Source of the DNA: Shewanella halotolerans
GTDB taxonomy: Bacteria; Pseudomonadota; Gammaproteobacteria; Enterobacterales; Shewanellaceae
Assembly (NCBI RefSeq): GCF_019457535.1
Contig: NZ_CP080417.1
Location: forward strand, 4,588,001-4,652,000
DNA length: 64,000 bases
Reading direction: 5' to 3'
Of this stretch, positions 1-8,309 are shown piece after piece; position 1 is the stretch's first letter; every line of letters starts with the position of its first letter. The notes beneath the pieces were generated by a model. It ran no database searches. It saw only the letters and a list, made by a program, of their open reading frames with translations, and was not told the origin of the DNA. Made by a program: the position numbers and the translations under genes.

Positions 1-2
1 GC

Positions 3-386
3 TGCCCTATCTGGCATATTGCGGCTGTGGGTGAAAATTTTTCCGCCCCCATAGCCAGCGCCCTACCGACACTCGTGCTATCGGGACAGATAGACCCGGC
101 CACGCCGCCCAGCTGGGGCGAACTGGCCATGGCCAAGCTGACCAATGCCAAGCATTTCGTCGCCCCCTATGCGACTCACGGGGTGGCCTATCAGTCTTGC
201 GCCAACACACTGATCGCGGAGCTTATCAGCAGCGGCAGCATAGACGGCCTGTCTCAGGAGTGCCTGAGCAAAGATATCAGCCGTAACTTCTACCTCAACG
301 CCAACACGGTTGAGGCCATCCCACAGGACACACTCAGCCATTCCACTCTCGGTAGCGACCAGCAGCAAGGAGCACGCCATGATTAA
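3..386 (+). CDS. alpha/beta hydrolase (TAP-like), C-terminal part only
   Basis: Partial gene: the reading frame is open from the left edge of the window, so the start lies outside. The visible part matches the C-terminal end of the tripeptidyl-aminopeptidase-like alpha/beta hydrolases: a strand followed by SGQIDPATPP, which carries the usual catalytic Asp, and a later ATHGVAYQSC segment with the catalytic His and a Cys typical of secreted TAP-like enzymes. The nucleophile Ser must lie upstream. The stop codon overlaps the start of the following ABC ATPase gene by 8 bases, so the three genes are probably one operon. Substrate is unknown; hydrolase class is fairly sure, peptidase activity is inference. 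Confidence 0.75.
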   Translation, partial: CPIWHIAAVGENFSAPIASALPTLVLSGQIDPATPPSWGELAMAKLTNAKHFVAPYATHGVAYQSCANTLIAELISSGSIDGLSQECLSKDISRNFYLNANTVEAIPQDTLSHSTLGSDQQQGARHD

Positions 387-1113
387 GGTATCGAATTTAT
401 CTAAACGAATCGGCGAGGTGCAGGCGCTAAACGACCTCAGTTTCGAGGCGCTGGACGGCCAGATCACCGGCCTGCTGGGCCCTAACGGCGCGGGCAAGAC
501 CACCTGTCTGCGCACCGTCTTCGGCCTGCTCAAGCCAGACCAGGGCATCGCCGAGATCGACGGCATAGATGTCGCCAAACAGCCGGTAGCCGCCAAACAG
601 CAGCTGGGCCTGTTCCCAGACCCCTTCGGCCTGTATGAGCGCCTGACACCGAGAGAATATATCCGCTACTTCGCCGAGCTTAATGGCCTCTCCCGCGAGC
701 AAGCCAAGGCCGCCTCGGCCAAGGTGCTGAGCAAGCTGCACATGGACGATATTGCCGATCGCCGCTGCAAGGGGTTCTCCCAGGGACAGAGAATGAAGAC
801 GGCGCTGGCCCAGGCGATAGTGCATGAGCCCACCAACATCATACTCGACGAGCCCACCCGCGGCCTGGACGTGATGAGCACCCGGGTGCTGCGCGACCTG
901 CTCAAGGATCTCAAGCAGGCGGGACACTGCGTACTCTTCTCCAGCCATGTGATGCAGGAGGTCGCCGCCCTGTGCGATCGCGTCATCGTCATGGCCGAGG
1001 GGCGCGTGGTCGCCGTCGGCAGCCCACAGGAACTCTGCCACCAGACGGGCCAGGCCTCTCTGGAAGACGCCTTCATTCAGCTAATCGGTACCGACGAGGG
1101 AATCGCAGCATGA
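379..1113 (+). CDS. ABC transporter ATP-binding protein, NatA-like
   Basis: 244-residue nucleotide-binding subunit that would power the membrane protein encoded next. Walker A GPNGAGKTT is at residues 34-42, the signature FSQGQ at 133-137, Walker B NIILDEPT at 153-160, and the switch His at 190. The FSQGQ form of the signature and the short length are typical of NatA/CcmA-type exporters. I chose the ATG at 379 because AAGGAG lies eight bases upstream and the domain begins at once; an earlier in-frame ATG at 310 would only add residues overlapping the hydrolase gene. The stop overlaps the permease start (ATGA). Sodium export is the NatAB precedent, but the substrate cannot be read from the sequence. 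Confidence 0.93.
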   Translation: MIKVSNLSKRIGEVQALNDLSFEALDGQITGLLGPNGAGKTTCLRTVFGLLKPDQGIAEIDGIDVAKQPVAAKQQLGLFPDPFGLYERLTPREYIRYFAELNGLSREQAKAASAKVLSKLHMDDIADRRCKGFSQGQRMKTALAQAIVHEPTNIILDEPTRGLDVMSTRVLRDLLKDLKQAGHCVLFSSHVMQEVAALCDRVIVMAEGRVVAVGSPQELCHQTGQASLEDAFIQLIGTDEGIAA

Positions 1114-2246
1114 TCAGTTCAATCATTACCATGGTCAGAAAAGAGCTGACCGATGCCGCCAGGGACAAGCGCTCTGTGATGGCGGGCCTCTACTACGCCA
1201 TCGGCGCGCCGCTGATGATGTGCGGCATGTTTATGATCCTCATCGGTCAGATCACCAGCCCTGAGGCGCTCAACATCACCATCACCCACGGTGAGCGCGC
1301 ACCGGATCTGGTGAAGTACCTCGCCAGCAACGAGATAAGCCAGGGTGATGAGGCCGATCGTAAGGAGATAGAGCTTGTCATCAGCCCAGACTACGCCGCT
1401 AACATGGCCAAGAGTCAGGCCGCCGAGATAGTGCTGATCGCCGACAACTCCAACGAGAAGCTACAGTCATCGATTCGCCGTCTGGAGAAGGCGTTGCAGC
1501 AATACAGCGCCGAGATGGGCAGCCTGCGACTGATCGCCCGCGGCATAGACCCTAAAGTGATGCAGCCGATCAAGGTCAAGGTGGAAGATCAGGCCACCTC
1601 TGACTCCAAGGGCGGCATGATCTTAGGCGTCGCCATCTTCATGATGGTCTATGCGGTGTTTATCTCCGGCATGAACCTGGCCATAGACACCAGCGCCGGC
1701 GAGCGCGAACGCAACTCGCTGGCCCTGCTGCTCAGCCATCCGGTGTCGACCCGGGATATCGTATTGGCCAAGGTGACGGCGGTAACCATCTTCGCCATGC
1801 TGGGGCTGATCCTCACCCTAGTGATCTCAAAGGTCGCCTATGGCTTCGTGCCTTGGCAGGAGCTGGGCTTCTCGGTCAACATCAATGTCGACTTCATCCT
1901 CTTGATGCTGGCGATTGGCCTGCCCATCGCCCTGATGGCGGCGGCGCTGCAGCTGTTCGTCTCCTTCATGGCCAAGTCGTTCAAGGAGGCGCAGTCCTAC
2001 CTCACCATAGTGCTGATCGTGCCCATGATGCTGTCGATGGCGGCAAGCTACAACATAGCGCCAGACACCCTGCAGTGGCTGCCGATATCGGGACAGATGC
2101 AGGCGCTGATCGCCTTCATCAAGGGCAAGGAGATCCCCATGATGCAGCTGGCGCTCTCCAGTGCCATCACCTTCGTCATCGCCCTGGCACTAGCTCTAGG
2201 CATGGAGCGCTCACTCAAGAGCGAGAAAATCGTCTTCGGACTCTAA
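1110..2246 (+). CDS. ABC transporter permease, NatB-like
   Basis: 378-residue membrane subunit paired with the preceding ATPase. There is one N-terminal transmembrane helix (about residues 24-46), then a long polar, probably periplasmic, stretch to about 170, then five or six hydrophobic helices in the C-terminal half, including a segment with GERERNSLALLLSHPVS, a conserved coupling region of ABC-2 type permeases. This layout matches NatB and related ABC-2 exporters. The start ATG overlaps the ATPase stop, which shows translational coupling. The frame is open further upstream but there it runs through the ATPase gene. Substrate is unknown; the neighbouring secreted hydrolase hints at an envelope role, by inference only. 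Confidence 0.9.
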   Translation: MISSIITMVRKELTDAARDKRSVMAGLYYAIGAPLMMCGMFMILIGQITSPEALNITITHGERAPDLVKYLASNEISQGDEADRKEIELVISPDYAANMAKSQAAEIVLIADNSNEKLQSSIRRLEKALQQYSAEMGSLRLIARGIDPKVMQPIKVKVEDQATSDSKGGMILGVAIFMMVYAVFISGMNLAIDTSAGERERNSLALLLSHPVSTRDIVLAKVTAVTIFAMLGLILTLVISKVAYGFVPWQELGFSVNINVDFILLMLAIGLPIALMAAALQLFVSFMAKSFKEAQSYLTIVLIVPMMLSMAASYNIAPDTLQWLPISGQMQALIAFIKGKEIPMMQLALSSAITFVIALALALGMERSLKSEKIVFGL

Positions 2247-2302
2247 CCCCAACTTTGTCATCGACAAGGGTCTTCACCTGAAGGCCCTACAAGGAGCATG
2301 CT

Positions 2303-2551
2303 ATGGATAAGCAACAAGTGGTTATGATCGTCATGTTGGTATTGGTGGTCGCCACCAGCCTGAGCGAACTCTATAAATACCGCCTCAGGCAAGAGAGACG
2401 CCGCCCTACACGGGGCGATACCGATGAGATGGCTCGTCTGAGGCAGGAGAACCAGCGACTGGCCGAGCGCGTCAGCGTGCTGGAGCGTATCGTCACCGAC
2501 AGCGACTACCAGCTGAAACAGGAGTTTGCCGAGCTCAATCGCAGTGCTTAG
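2303..2551 (+). CDS. small membrane protein with coiled coil, PspB-like
   Basis: 82-residue protein with an N-terminal transmembrane helix (about 6-22), a very basic stretch and then a heptad-rich helix ending ERVSVLERIVTDSD. This order, and the RVxxLERI-like end, resemble the phage-shock protein PspB, although no pspA or pspC lies nearby. AAGGAG eight bases before the ATG supports the start. A short hairpin (2268-2287) lies between the permease gene and this one; it has no T tract, so read-through from the ABC operon is possible. Function unknown; the PspB similarity is from overall pattern only. Confidence 0.75.
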   Translation: MDKQQVVMIVMLVLVVATSLSELYKYRLRQERRRPTRGDTDEMARLRQENQRLAERVSVLERIVTDSDYQLKQEFAELNRSA

Positions 2552-2752
2552 GCTTTTGTCTTAGCATAGATTAATTTGGCTTTAGGCCTGACGTAGCCCC
2601 AGGATTAGGCCCTGATTTAGACCCTGGACTAGGTAAGGCGCCCATCAATACCACAAGTTCTTTAGGGTTTTTCACTTGTGCCCCAGGTGGCAAATGGTTT
2701 TATAATGGCGAACTAAGACAAATCGCTGTAAAAATCTTATATTCGAGACGAT

Positions 2753-3004
2753 ATGACCATAATATCCGCCATCAAACACACTTTCGTTGGCTTGCTTGCC
2801 CTGGCCAGCCTTTCGGGCTGCGCCAGCGCGCTGTGCGACGCCCAGACCGACCATGCCACCAATCCGCTGCAGCGGGAGAATAACCGCCTGGAGTGCCAGC
2901 GTCAGGTGATGAACGCCATGGACGAGCATGAACGCAAGAAGAGGAAAGAGAGTGATGCCCAGTTAAAAGCCTATCTGGACAAACACCTCAAAGACACCCA
3001 CTAA
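2753..3004 (+). CDS. small predicted lipoprotein
   Basis: 83 residues. The N-terminus has a basic start, a hydrophobic core and the lipobox LSGC, so the mature protein would begin at Cys23 and be lipid-anchored. The rest is highly charged and ends in a Lys/Glu/Asp-rich helix, with two more Cys residues in the mature part. A TATAAT hexamer at 2701-2706 is the best local promoter element. I recognise no family; similar short lipoproteins are common in Shewanella. The function is not known. Confidence 0.7.
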   Translation: MTIISAIKHTFVGLLALASLSGCASALCDAQTDHATNPLQRENNRLECQRQVMNAMDEHERKKRKESDAQLKAYLDKHLKDTH

Positions 3005-3010
3005 CTTAAG

Positions 3011-3031
3011 GTGGGCGCCCTAAGCGCCCGC
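3011..3031 (+). terminator. GC-rich hairpin between convergent genes
   Basis: GGGCGC (3013-3018) pairs with GCGCCC (3024-3029) around a CCTAA loop, just after the lipoprotein stop and before the convergent regulator gene. There is no T tract, so it is a weak candidate terminator. Confidence 0.4.
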
Positions 3032-3094
3032 CTCTAACTTCCTGCTTACAGCCTTAATAAACAGCCATATACAAACGCCCGAAAGCGACTAACC

Positions 3095-4102
3095 TCAACA
3101 GCAGCTGTGGGTATTAAATTTTTGCCGGTAGGCCCTTGGCGACAGGCTGGTCAACTGAATGAACAGCTTGCGAAAGGAGCTGACATCTTCATAGCCGACC
3201 CGCTCGACAATCTGCTCCAGCGCCAACTCTGTAGTCTCCAGCAGCCGCTTGGCCTCATCGACCCGCAGACGCTGCATGTAGCTGGCGGGCGTCTCGTTGA
3301 GGGCCTTCTTGAAGCGGCGGATCAGGGTGCGCTTACCCAGGGCAAACTTCTGCGCTATCTCATCGAGCAACCAGTTTTGATCTAGATTAGACTGCATCCA
3401 CTGCTGAATCTTGCTCACCAGCTCATCTTGATGCTGCTCAGGGGTGATCGCCATGGTCATGAAGGGCTGCTGGGAGATGCGGTTAGGATCTATGAGCAGA
3501 ATCTTGGCCATCTGCTGCGCCAGCCCCTCCCCCGCCAACAAGCCCACCAGATGCAGGGCAAGACTCAGGTTAGAGGTGGTCGCCCCGGCGGTGTGAAACT
3601 GACCATCTGACACCACCAAAGAGTCCATACAGAGATCGACCCTAGCGAAGTTACGCTCAAACATCTGCGACAGCCACCAGACAGTGGTGGCCCGCCTGTT
3701 ATCCAGCAACCCAGAGGCCGCCAGCATCAGGGTACCCGAGCAGTAGGCGGCGATGGGCTTGCCCGTCTCGGCATAGGCCTTAAGCGGCCCAAGCAGGGGC
3801 GCAAAGTCCTGTGAATATGCCTTGAATTCCGCCTTGTTAGTCACGAAGGCGGAGGCCAGCACCACGGCGTCGGCCGCCTCTAGCTGCGCCGCATCGCTTA
3901 GCCCCGTGGCCGCGAGCTGAAAGCCCTGATTGGTGGTGATCGCCTTGCCGTCGCCAGAGACGATATGGCAGTGAAACAGATCTTGGGTCGCCTCGGGATG
4001 CAGCCTGCGATAGAGGGCATTGGTAAAGCTGAACACATCGATCAACCCCACTATGCCACCGGCCACCACATTGCCCGCCGCCAGTATCATGATTGTCTTC
4101 AT
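3095..4102 (-). CDS. GlxA-family AraC-type transcriptional regulator
   Basis: 335 residues. The N-terminal two-thirds is a DJ-1/PfpI (class I glutamine amidotransferase-like) domain with the nucleophile-elbow sequence AAYCSGTLMLAASG; the C-terminal 100 residues hold two AraC-type helix-turn-helix motifs, the second containing VGYEDVSSFRKLF. Such proteins sense small molecules and activate nearby genes. I chose the ATG at 4102 because AGGGGA lies just upstream and it starts the DJ-1 fold (MKTIMILAAG); an earlier start at 4135 adds 11 unlikely residues. The gene diverges from a small membrane-protein gene, and the space between has TTGTCA repeats. Ligand unknown. Confidence 0.9.
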   Translation of the reverse strand: MKTIMILAAGNVVAGGIVGLIDVFSFTNALYRRLHPEATQDLFHCHIVSGDGKAITTNQGFQLAATGLSDAAQLEAADAVVLASAFVTNKAEFKAYSQDFAPLLGPLKAYAETGKPIAAYCSGTLMLAASGLLDNRRATTVWWLSQMFERNFARVDLCMDSLVVSDGQFHTAGATTSNLSLALHLVGLLAGEGLAQQMAKILLIDPNRISQQPFMTMAITPEQHQDELVSKIQQWMQSNLDQNWLLDEIAQKFALGKRTLIRRFKKALNETPASYMQRLRVDEAKRLLETTELALEQIVERVGYEDVSSFRKLFIQLTSLSPRAYRQKFNTHSCC

Positions 4103-4121
4103 CTCAGTCCCCTTACCCAAG

Positions 4122-4157
4122 TTGTCACTTGTCACCCTTATTTTGTCAATAATGACA
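4122..4157. promoter_or_regulatory. TTGTCA direct repeats and TGTCA/TGACA dyad
   Basis: In the divergent intergenic space TTGTCA occurs at 4122, 4129 and 4143, that is in steps of 7 and 14 bases, and the last copy forms the dyad TGTCA-ATAA-TGACA (4144-4157). AraC-type proteins usually bind direct repeats, so this is a candidate operator for the adjacent GlxA-type regulator. No experiment supports it. Confidence 0.45.
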
Positions 4158-4229
4158 CTTTTGAGCCGTTTGTCGAGTTTTTATACTGACCCCATTGCAG
4201 ATTTAACGACAAAGTGAAGGATTAAGCAG

Positions 4230-4409
4230 ATGAACACACGGACACTACACCTGATGTTGAGCCTAAGTTACCTGGGCGTGAGCTGGACCTTGCTGCTGTG
4301 GCTGCACTTTACCACCCAGCCTAATCTCTTCGCCCATTTCATCGCCATCCCTAGCCTGCTGCTGTTCAGCGCCTTCAGCGCCCACCAGATCATCCGCAAG
4401 GGCGTCTGA
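4230..4409 (+). CDS. small two-helix membrane protein
   Basis: A 59-residue reading frame, divergent from the GlxA-type regulator gene. It has AAGGA ten bases before the ATG, and encodes two hydrophobic segments (about 9-26 and 34-50) separated by a short polar turn, ending in a basic tail (IIRKGV). It ends just before a strong bidirectional terminator. These signs make it a probable gene for a small inner-membrane protein; I recognise no family. It may be the target of the divergent regulator. Confidence 0.6.
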   Translation: MNTRTLHLMLSLSYLGVSWTLLLWLHFTTQPNLFAHFIAIPSLLLFSAFSAHQIIRKGV

Positions 4410-4427
4410 TATTAAGGCCATGGGCAT

Positions 4428-4458
4428 AAAAAAGCCCGGCATAAGCCGGGCCTTTCCT
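4428..4458. terminator. bidirectional rho-independent terminator
   Basis: GCCCGGC (4434-4440) and GCCGGGC (4445-4451) pair around ATAA, preceded by an A run and followed by TTTCCTT. It separates the small membrane gene from the convergent mog gene and could serve both. Confidence 0.8.
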
Positions 4459-4480
4459 TGAGTCGACGGGGCGAAGCAGC

Positions 4481-5014
4481 TTATTTCGCCTTTGGTCTGA
4501 AGGGCTTGATCACCGCCTCGTCGCACTCGAGATAAGGCCCTTCCATCAGATCGATGCAGTAAGGGATCGCCGGGAACACGGCATCCAAGCACTCGCGGAT
4601 CGATTTAGGCTTGCCGGGCAGGTTGACGATCAGGCTGTCGCCACGCAGGCCGGCGGTTTGACGAGACAGAATGGCGGTAGGCACAAACTTGAGCGACTCG
4701 GCGCGCATCAACTCACCGAAGCCCGGCATCATGCGATCGCACACCGCCTCGGTCGCCTCTGGAGTCACGTCGCGCTTGGCCGGCCCTGTGCCACCCGTGG
4801 TGACGATGAGGCAACAATCTTGCTGATCGGCCATCTTAATCAGGGTCTGCTCGATAATGGGCTGCTCATCGGGAATGACTTCATAGACAGGTTCCCACTC
4901 TGAGGTGAGGTATTCGCCCAAGACCTCGATGATCGCCTTACCGGAAATATCTTCGTACACGCCGGCGCTGGCGCGATCACTGACTGTGACTATGCCTATC
5001 TTTGCTTTTGCCAT
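4481..5014 (-). CDS. mog: molybdopterin adenylyltransferase
   Basis: 177 residues, a complete MoaB/Mog-like protein. Mog adenylates molybdopterin before molybdate insertion in molybdenum-cofactor synthesis, in the cytoplasm. The N-terminus KIGIVTVSDRASAGVYED, the GGTG of TTGGTGPAKRDVTPEA at residues 74-77 with the following Asp82, and the NLPGKP loop near 130 are the family's substrate-binding motifs. The EDISGKAI region and the C-terminal LMEGPYLE agree with Mog rather than MoaB. Molybdenum enzymes are abundant in anaerobically respiring Shewanella. The gene is alone on its strand between a terminator and the kinase operon; no other moa genes are here. Confidence 0.93.
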   Translation of the reverse strand: MAKAKIGIVTVSDRASAGVYEDISGKAIIEVLGEYLTSEWEPVYEVIPDEQPIIEQTLIKMADQQDCCLIVTTGGTGPAKRDVTPEATEAVCDRMMPGFGELMRAESLKFVPTAILSRQTAGLRGDSLIVNLPGKPKSIRECLDAVFPAIPYCIDLMEGPYLECDEAVIKPFRPKAK

Positions 5015-5189
5015 TCCACTTTATCCTTTAGATGTTTGGGTCGTGCGCGGCGCCAAGCGCCCCGCCAGGGTTGCGCCCTAAAATAACATATTTTGCCGAT
5101 CGCTAAAGTGGCCCAAAAGAGATAAAAGTGGGACAGAGGTCGAATATTAGCGACCTAAGGTGAGCCAAACAGGAAAACCGCGGCGCGGA

Positions 5190-8100
5190 TCAGTGACAGC
5201 AGGCCAGGGTATCTTCGAGTAGCTCGAGAAAGGCCTCGCGACCGGCGAGCACCGCCTGCAGATCGCCGCGGCGGGCATCTGCCTCGAGCTGACGGGCAAG
5301 CTCCACCAGCGCCGTCATGCTGAGATTACTGGCGGCGCCCTTGATGGCGTGGACACTGGAGCGAATAGCAGTGCAATCTGCCGCCGCTATCCCCTCGATA
5401 AAGGCCTGTCTGTGATCCTGCATCTCCTCGACAAACACCTGCAACACCTCATCCAGCAGCGCCTCATCGCCGGACATGAGTGCCAGGGCACTGTCGCGAT
5501 CGAACAGCTGATTGGAAACCTCGACTGCGGCAGCTACCTCTTCGGCATCCGGGTCATGACCCAGGGCCGCCTCATAGTTTTGCTGGCTCAGGGAGAACCA
5601 GCGATAGAGACACTCTTTCAGGACACTAAGCACCAGCGGCTTGGTCAGGTAGTCGTCCATGCCCGCCCGCACGCAGTGCTCCCTGTCGCCCTTCATGGCG
5701 TTGGCCGTCAGGGCGATGATGGGCAGGGCACAGAACTGGCTGCCCCCCTGCCCCTCGCGAATCGCCGCCGTCGTCTGGAAACCATCCATCTCCGGCATCA
5801 GGCAATCCATCAGAATCAGCTGATAGGGATTCCCCTGCTGCGCAGACAAGAGTGCCAGCGCCTCGCGGCCATTACCCGCCACATCCGCCTCTACCCCCAG
5901 CTGGTGAAGCATGCCGAGGGCCACCATCTGATTGACCTTGTTGTCTTCCACCAGTAACACCTTGGGCTTGTCCGGCATACAGGATTCCACGATCGGCTCT
6001 ATGGCAGGCTCGACCTCCTCCTCATCGGCCCGATCCGATAGGGCACGGATCAGCTGGCGAATATTCAAAGGCTTACCTAGGTGTGGCACCCTGGGCTCCA
6101 GCTTCTCAAACTCTATCTGTTGCCAATAGGAGAGCAGAGGCAGGACTCTGATCTGCTGAAGCTCCACCAGATCACGCCAGGCATCCAGCTCCTCGACAAA
6201 TGCCTCCCGCTGTGGGGCAAAGCTGTAGATGATCACGTCCGTCTCAGGGATGGCATCCCCCTCTTCCAGGTAGCTCAACCTGGCGCCCCAGCTAGTGAGC
6301 AACTCGCCCAGCATGCGCTCAAACGCGCCTAGCTGACCCATGAAGGTTACCCGCTCGGGCGACAAATGGGCGCGCCAATCTGTCATCTTGTCGCTATCGG
6401 CCAGCTGCTGGGTCAGGGTAAAGCTGAAGATGCTGCCCACCTCCTGCTGACTCTTGACCTGGATCTCCCCCCGCATCAACTCGCACAGACGCTTGGCGAT
6501 GGAGAGACCCAACCCGGTGCCGCCGAACATGCGGGTGGTGGAACTGTCCACTTGAATGAAGGGGTTAAACAACATGGCCAGCTTCTCTTTGGCTATGCCT
6601 ATACCTGTATCTTCCACCTCGCAGGAGAGCATCACCTCGCCCGACTCGCTCAGACGATTCGAGAGTCGCAAGGCGATCCACCCCTCCTCGGTAAACTTGA
6701 TGGCATTGCCCACCAGATTCACCAATATCTGACGCAGACGACTGGGGTCGCCGACCACATAGCGATACTGCAGCTGGGTGATATCCACAAACAACGGCAG
6801 GTGGCACTCCTCCAGTTTGAGGGACACTGACTGCACGAAGAGATCCAACAGCTCCACTAGGTCGAACTCGATCGCCTCTATCTCGAACTTGCCCGACTCT
6901 ATCTTGGAGAAATCCAGAATATCGTTGAGCAGCGACAGCAGCGAGTCGGCGCTGGCCGAGGCCACGTCCACATAGCGCTTCTGCATCGGCGATAGCTGGG
7001 TCTCCCCCAGCAGCCCTAGAATACCAATGACACCATTCATCGGAGTGCGGATCTCATGGCTCATGCAGGCGAGAAAATCCTCCTTGGTCTTGGCGGCGAC
7101 CTCGGCCTTCTCTCGCGCCTCCGACAGCGCCCAGTTACTAAACTCCATCTCCTGGGCGTAGGTTTCTATCTTGCGCTCGTTAAGCTTCATCCGGGTCAGG
7201 TCTTCGACACAGATGAAGTAGCCCTCTACCTGACCGTCGTCGCCCACGTCCGGCACATAGGTGATATGGAAGAATCTGGGGGCCTGATCCGCATCTATGG
7301 TCTCCGCCTCAAACACCTGCTTGTTGCCCGCCAGCACACCTTGCTGATAGGGCTTTATCAACTGGTAGACATCCGCGGGCTGAACCGCCTCCACCGTCTG
7401 ATCCAGCACCTCCTCTTCGGTCTTGCCGAGCCACTGCAGATAGTGTTGGTTGATGAAACGATAGCGGCTCTGGGCATCCACATAAGCCAGCTGAATGGGG
7501 ATCACGTTAGTGATGTTGTCGATATAGCGCCGGGACTTTTGCAGCTCAAGCTGCTTCTGATTACGGGCGCTAACGGCCTCGTTGTAGCTGTTGACCAGCA
7601 CGCCGAACTCATCTTCGCTGTCCAGGCATATGGTCTTCTGACCACCGAAGGCCTCTATCTGACGCCGGATACGACGAATGGGATCCAGCAGCACCCTGTG
7701 CTGCACATAGAGGTTAACCGTGAGCAGTACGGCAAAACCAAGCAACAGGATACTCACGTAGTGGATCAGCTCCTCGGAGCTGTAGGCCTCTATCTCGCTA
7801 GCATCGTACCTGACATAGAGCACATAGGCCCGAAGGCGCTGCAACTCGGGGGAGATCAGATACAGCTGCTGCACCTGATGCACTATGCTGCCCTGGCGCC
7901 AGACCTCCTTGGAACTGTGTTTATCGCTGACCTGACTAACCATCTCCGCCAGTTCCGGGGCCAGACTGGTCGACAAGGAACTGCCTAGATACTGCCCCAG
8001 ATTATCGGCCACAATCTGTTTCTCCCGGGGATCGAACAGCACCAGACGCTTGATACTCCCCTGAGCCGCAAGGCCATTGATCACCCTGCGCATGTTGCTA

Positions 8101-8306
8101 AAGTCAGTACTGGCCTCCAGGGCGAGTCGCAGCGACACAGACACCTGGGCGATCTCATAGTCGACCTGTTGCTGGGTACGCTCGGTCATCTCGTCATAGT
8201 AATAGAGGGCGATAAGGCCAGAGATGATCAGGGCGCACACTAAGGTCGCCAGATTCAGCTTGTAGACTATGCCCTGGGCAATCTTGTCCCTATAGTGACG
8301 CCACAT
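5190..8306 (-). CDS. hybrid sensor histidine kinase with REC and Hpt domains
   Basis: 1038 residues. Order: transmembrane helix 15-36; periplasmic sensor region about 37-180; second helix 181-201; HAMP-like linker; PAS domain about 262-370; dimerisation helix with phospho-acceptor His417 in FLACMSHEIRTPMNG; ATPase domain with N-box NAIKF (534-538), DTGIGI (566-571) and GGTGLGL (595-601); a degenerate receiver-like region about 645-760 with no clear acceptor Asp; a true receiver with Asp834 and Lys889; an Hpt domain with His986 in SVHAIKGAASNL. This is a BarA/TorS-type phosphorelay kinase. It is the last gene of an operon after the binding-protein gene, from which it is separated by three bases. 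Signal unknown. Confidence 0.95.
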   Translation of the reverse strand: MWRHYRDKIAQGIVYKLNLATLVCALIISGLIALYYYDEMTERTQQQVDYEIAQVSVSLRLALEASTDFSNMRRVINGLAAQGSIKRLVLFDPREKQIVADNLGQYLGSSLSTSLAPELAEMVSQVSDKHSSKEVWRQGSIVHQVQQLYLISPELQRLRAYVLYVRYDASEIEAYSSEELIHYVSILLLGFAVLLTVNLYVQHRVLLDPIRRIRRQIEAFGGQKTICLDSEDEFGVLVNSYNEAVSARNQKQLELQKSRRYIDNITNVIPIQLAYVDAQSRYRFINQHYLQWLGKTEEEVLDQTVEAVQPADVYQLIKPYQQGVLAGNKQVFEAETIDADQAPRFFHITYVPDVGDDGQVEGYFICVEDLTRMKLNERKIETYAQEMEFSNWALSEAREKAEVAAKTKEDFLACMSHEIRTPMNGVIGILGLLGETQLSPMQKRYVDVASASADSLLSLLNDILDFSKIESGKFEIEAIEFDLVELLDLFVQSVSLKLEECHLPLFVDITQLQYRYVVGDPSRLRQILVNLVGNAIKFTEEGWIALRLSNRLSESGEVMLSCEVEDTGIGIAKEKLAMLFNPFIQVDSSTTRMFGGTGLGLSIAKRLCELMRGEIQVKSQQEVGSIFSFTLTQQLADSDKMTDWRAHLSPERVTFMGQLGAFERMLGELLTSWGARLSYLEEGDAIPETDVIIYSFAPQREAFVEELDAWRDLVELQQIRVLPLLSYWQQIEFEKLEPRVPHLGKPLNIRQLIRALSDRADEEEVEPAIEPIVESCMPDKPKVLLVEDNKVNQMVALGMLHQLGVEADVAGNGREALALLSAQQGNPYQLILMDCLMPEMDGFQTTAAIREGQGGSQFCALPIIALTANAMKGDREHCVRAGMDDYLTKPLVLSVLKECLYRWFSLSQQNYEAALGHDPDAEEVAAAVEVSNQLFDRDSALALMSGDEALLDEVLQVFVEEMQDHRQAFIEGIAAADCTAIRSSVHAIKGAASNLSMTALVELARQLEADARRGDLQAVLAGREAFLELLEDTLACCH

Positions 8307-8309
8307 AGG

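Noticed and set aside
2676..2706. Promoter TTGTGC/TATAAT before the small lipoprotein
   Set aside because: The spacer is 19 bases with a poor upstream hexamer and there is no sign of a MerR-type activator, so I only mention the TATAAT.
7056..7988. 310-codon open frame on the plus strand
   Set aside because: It is antisense to the hybrid kinase gene, has no ribosome site, and its composition is that of a mirrored GC-rich gene.
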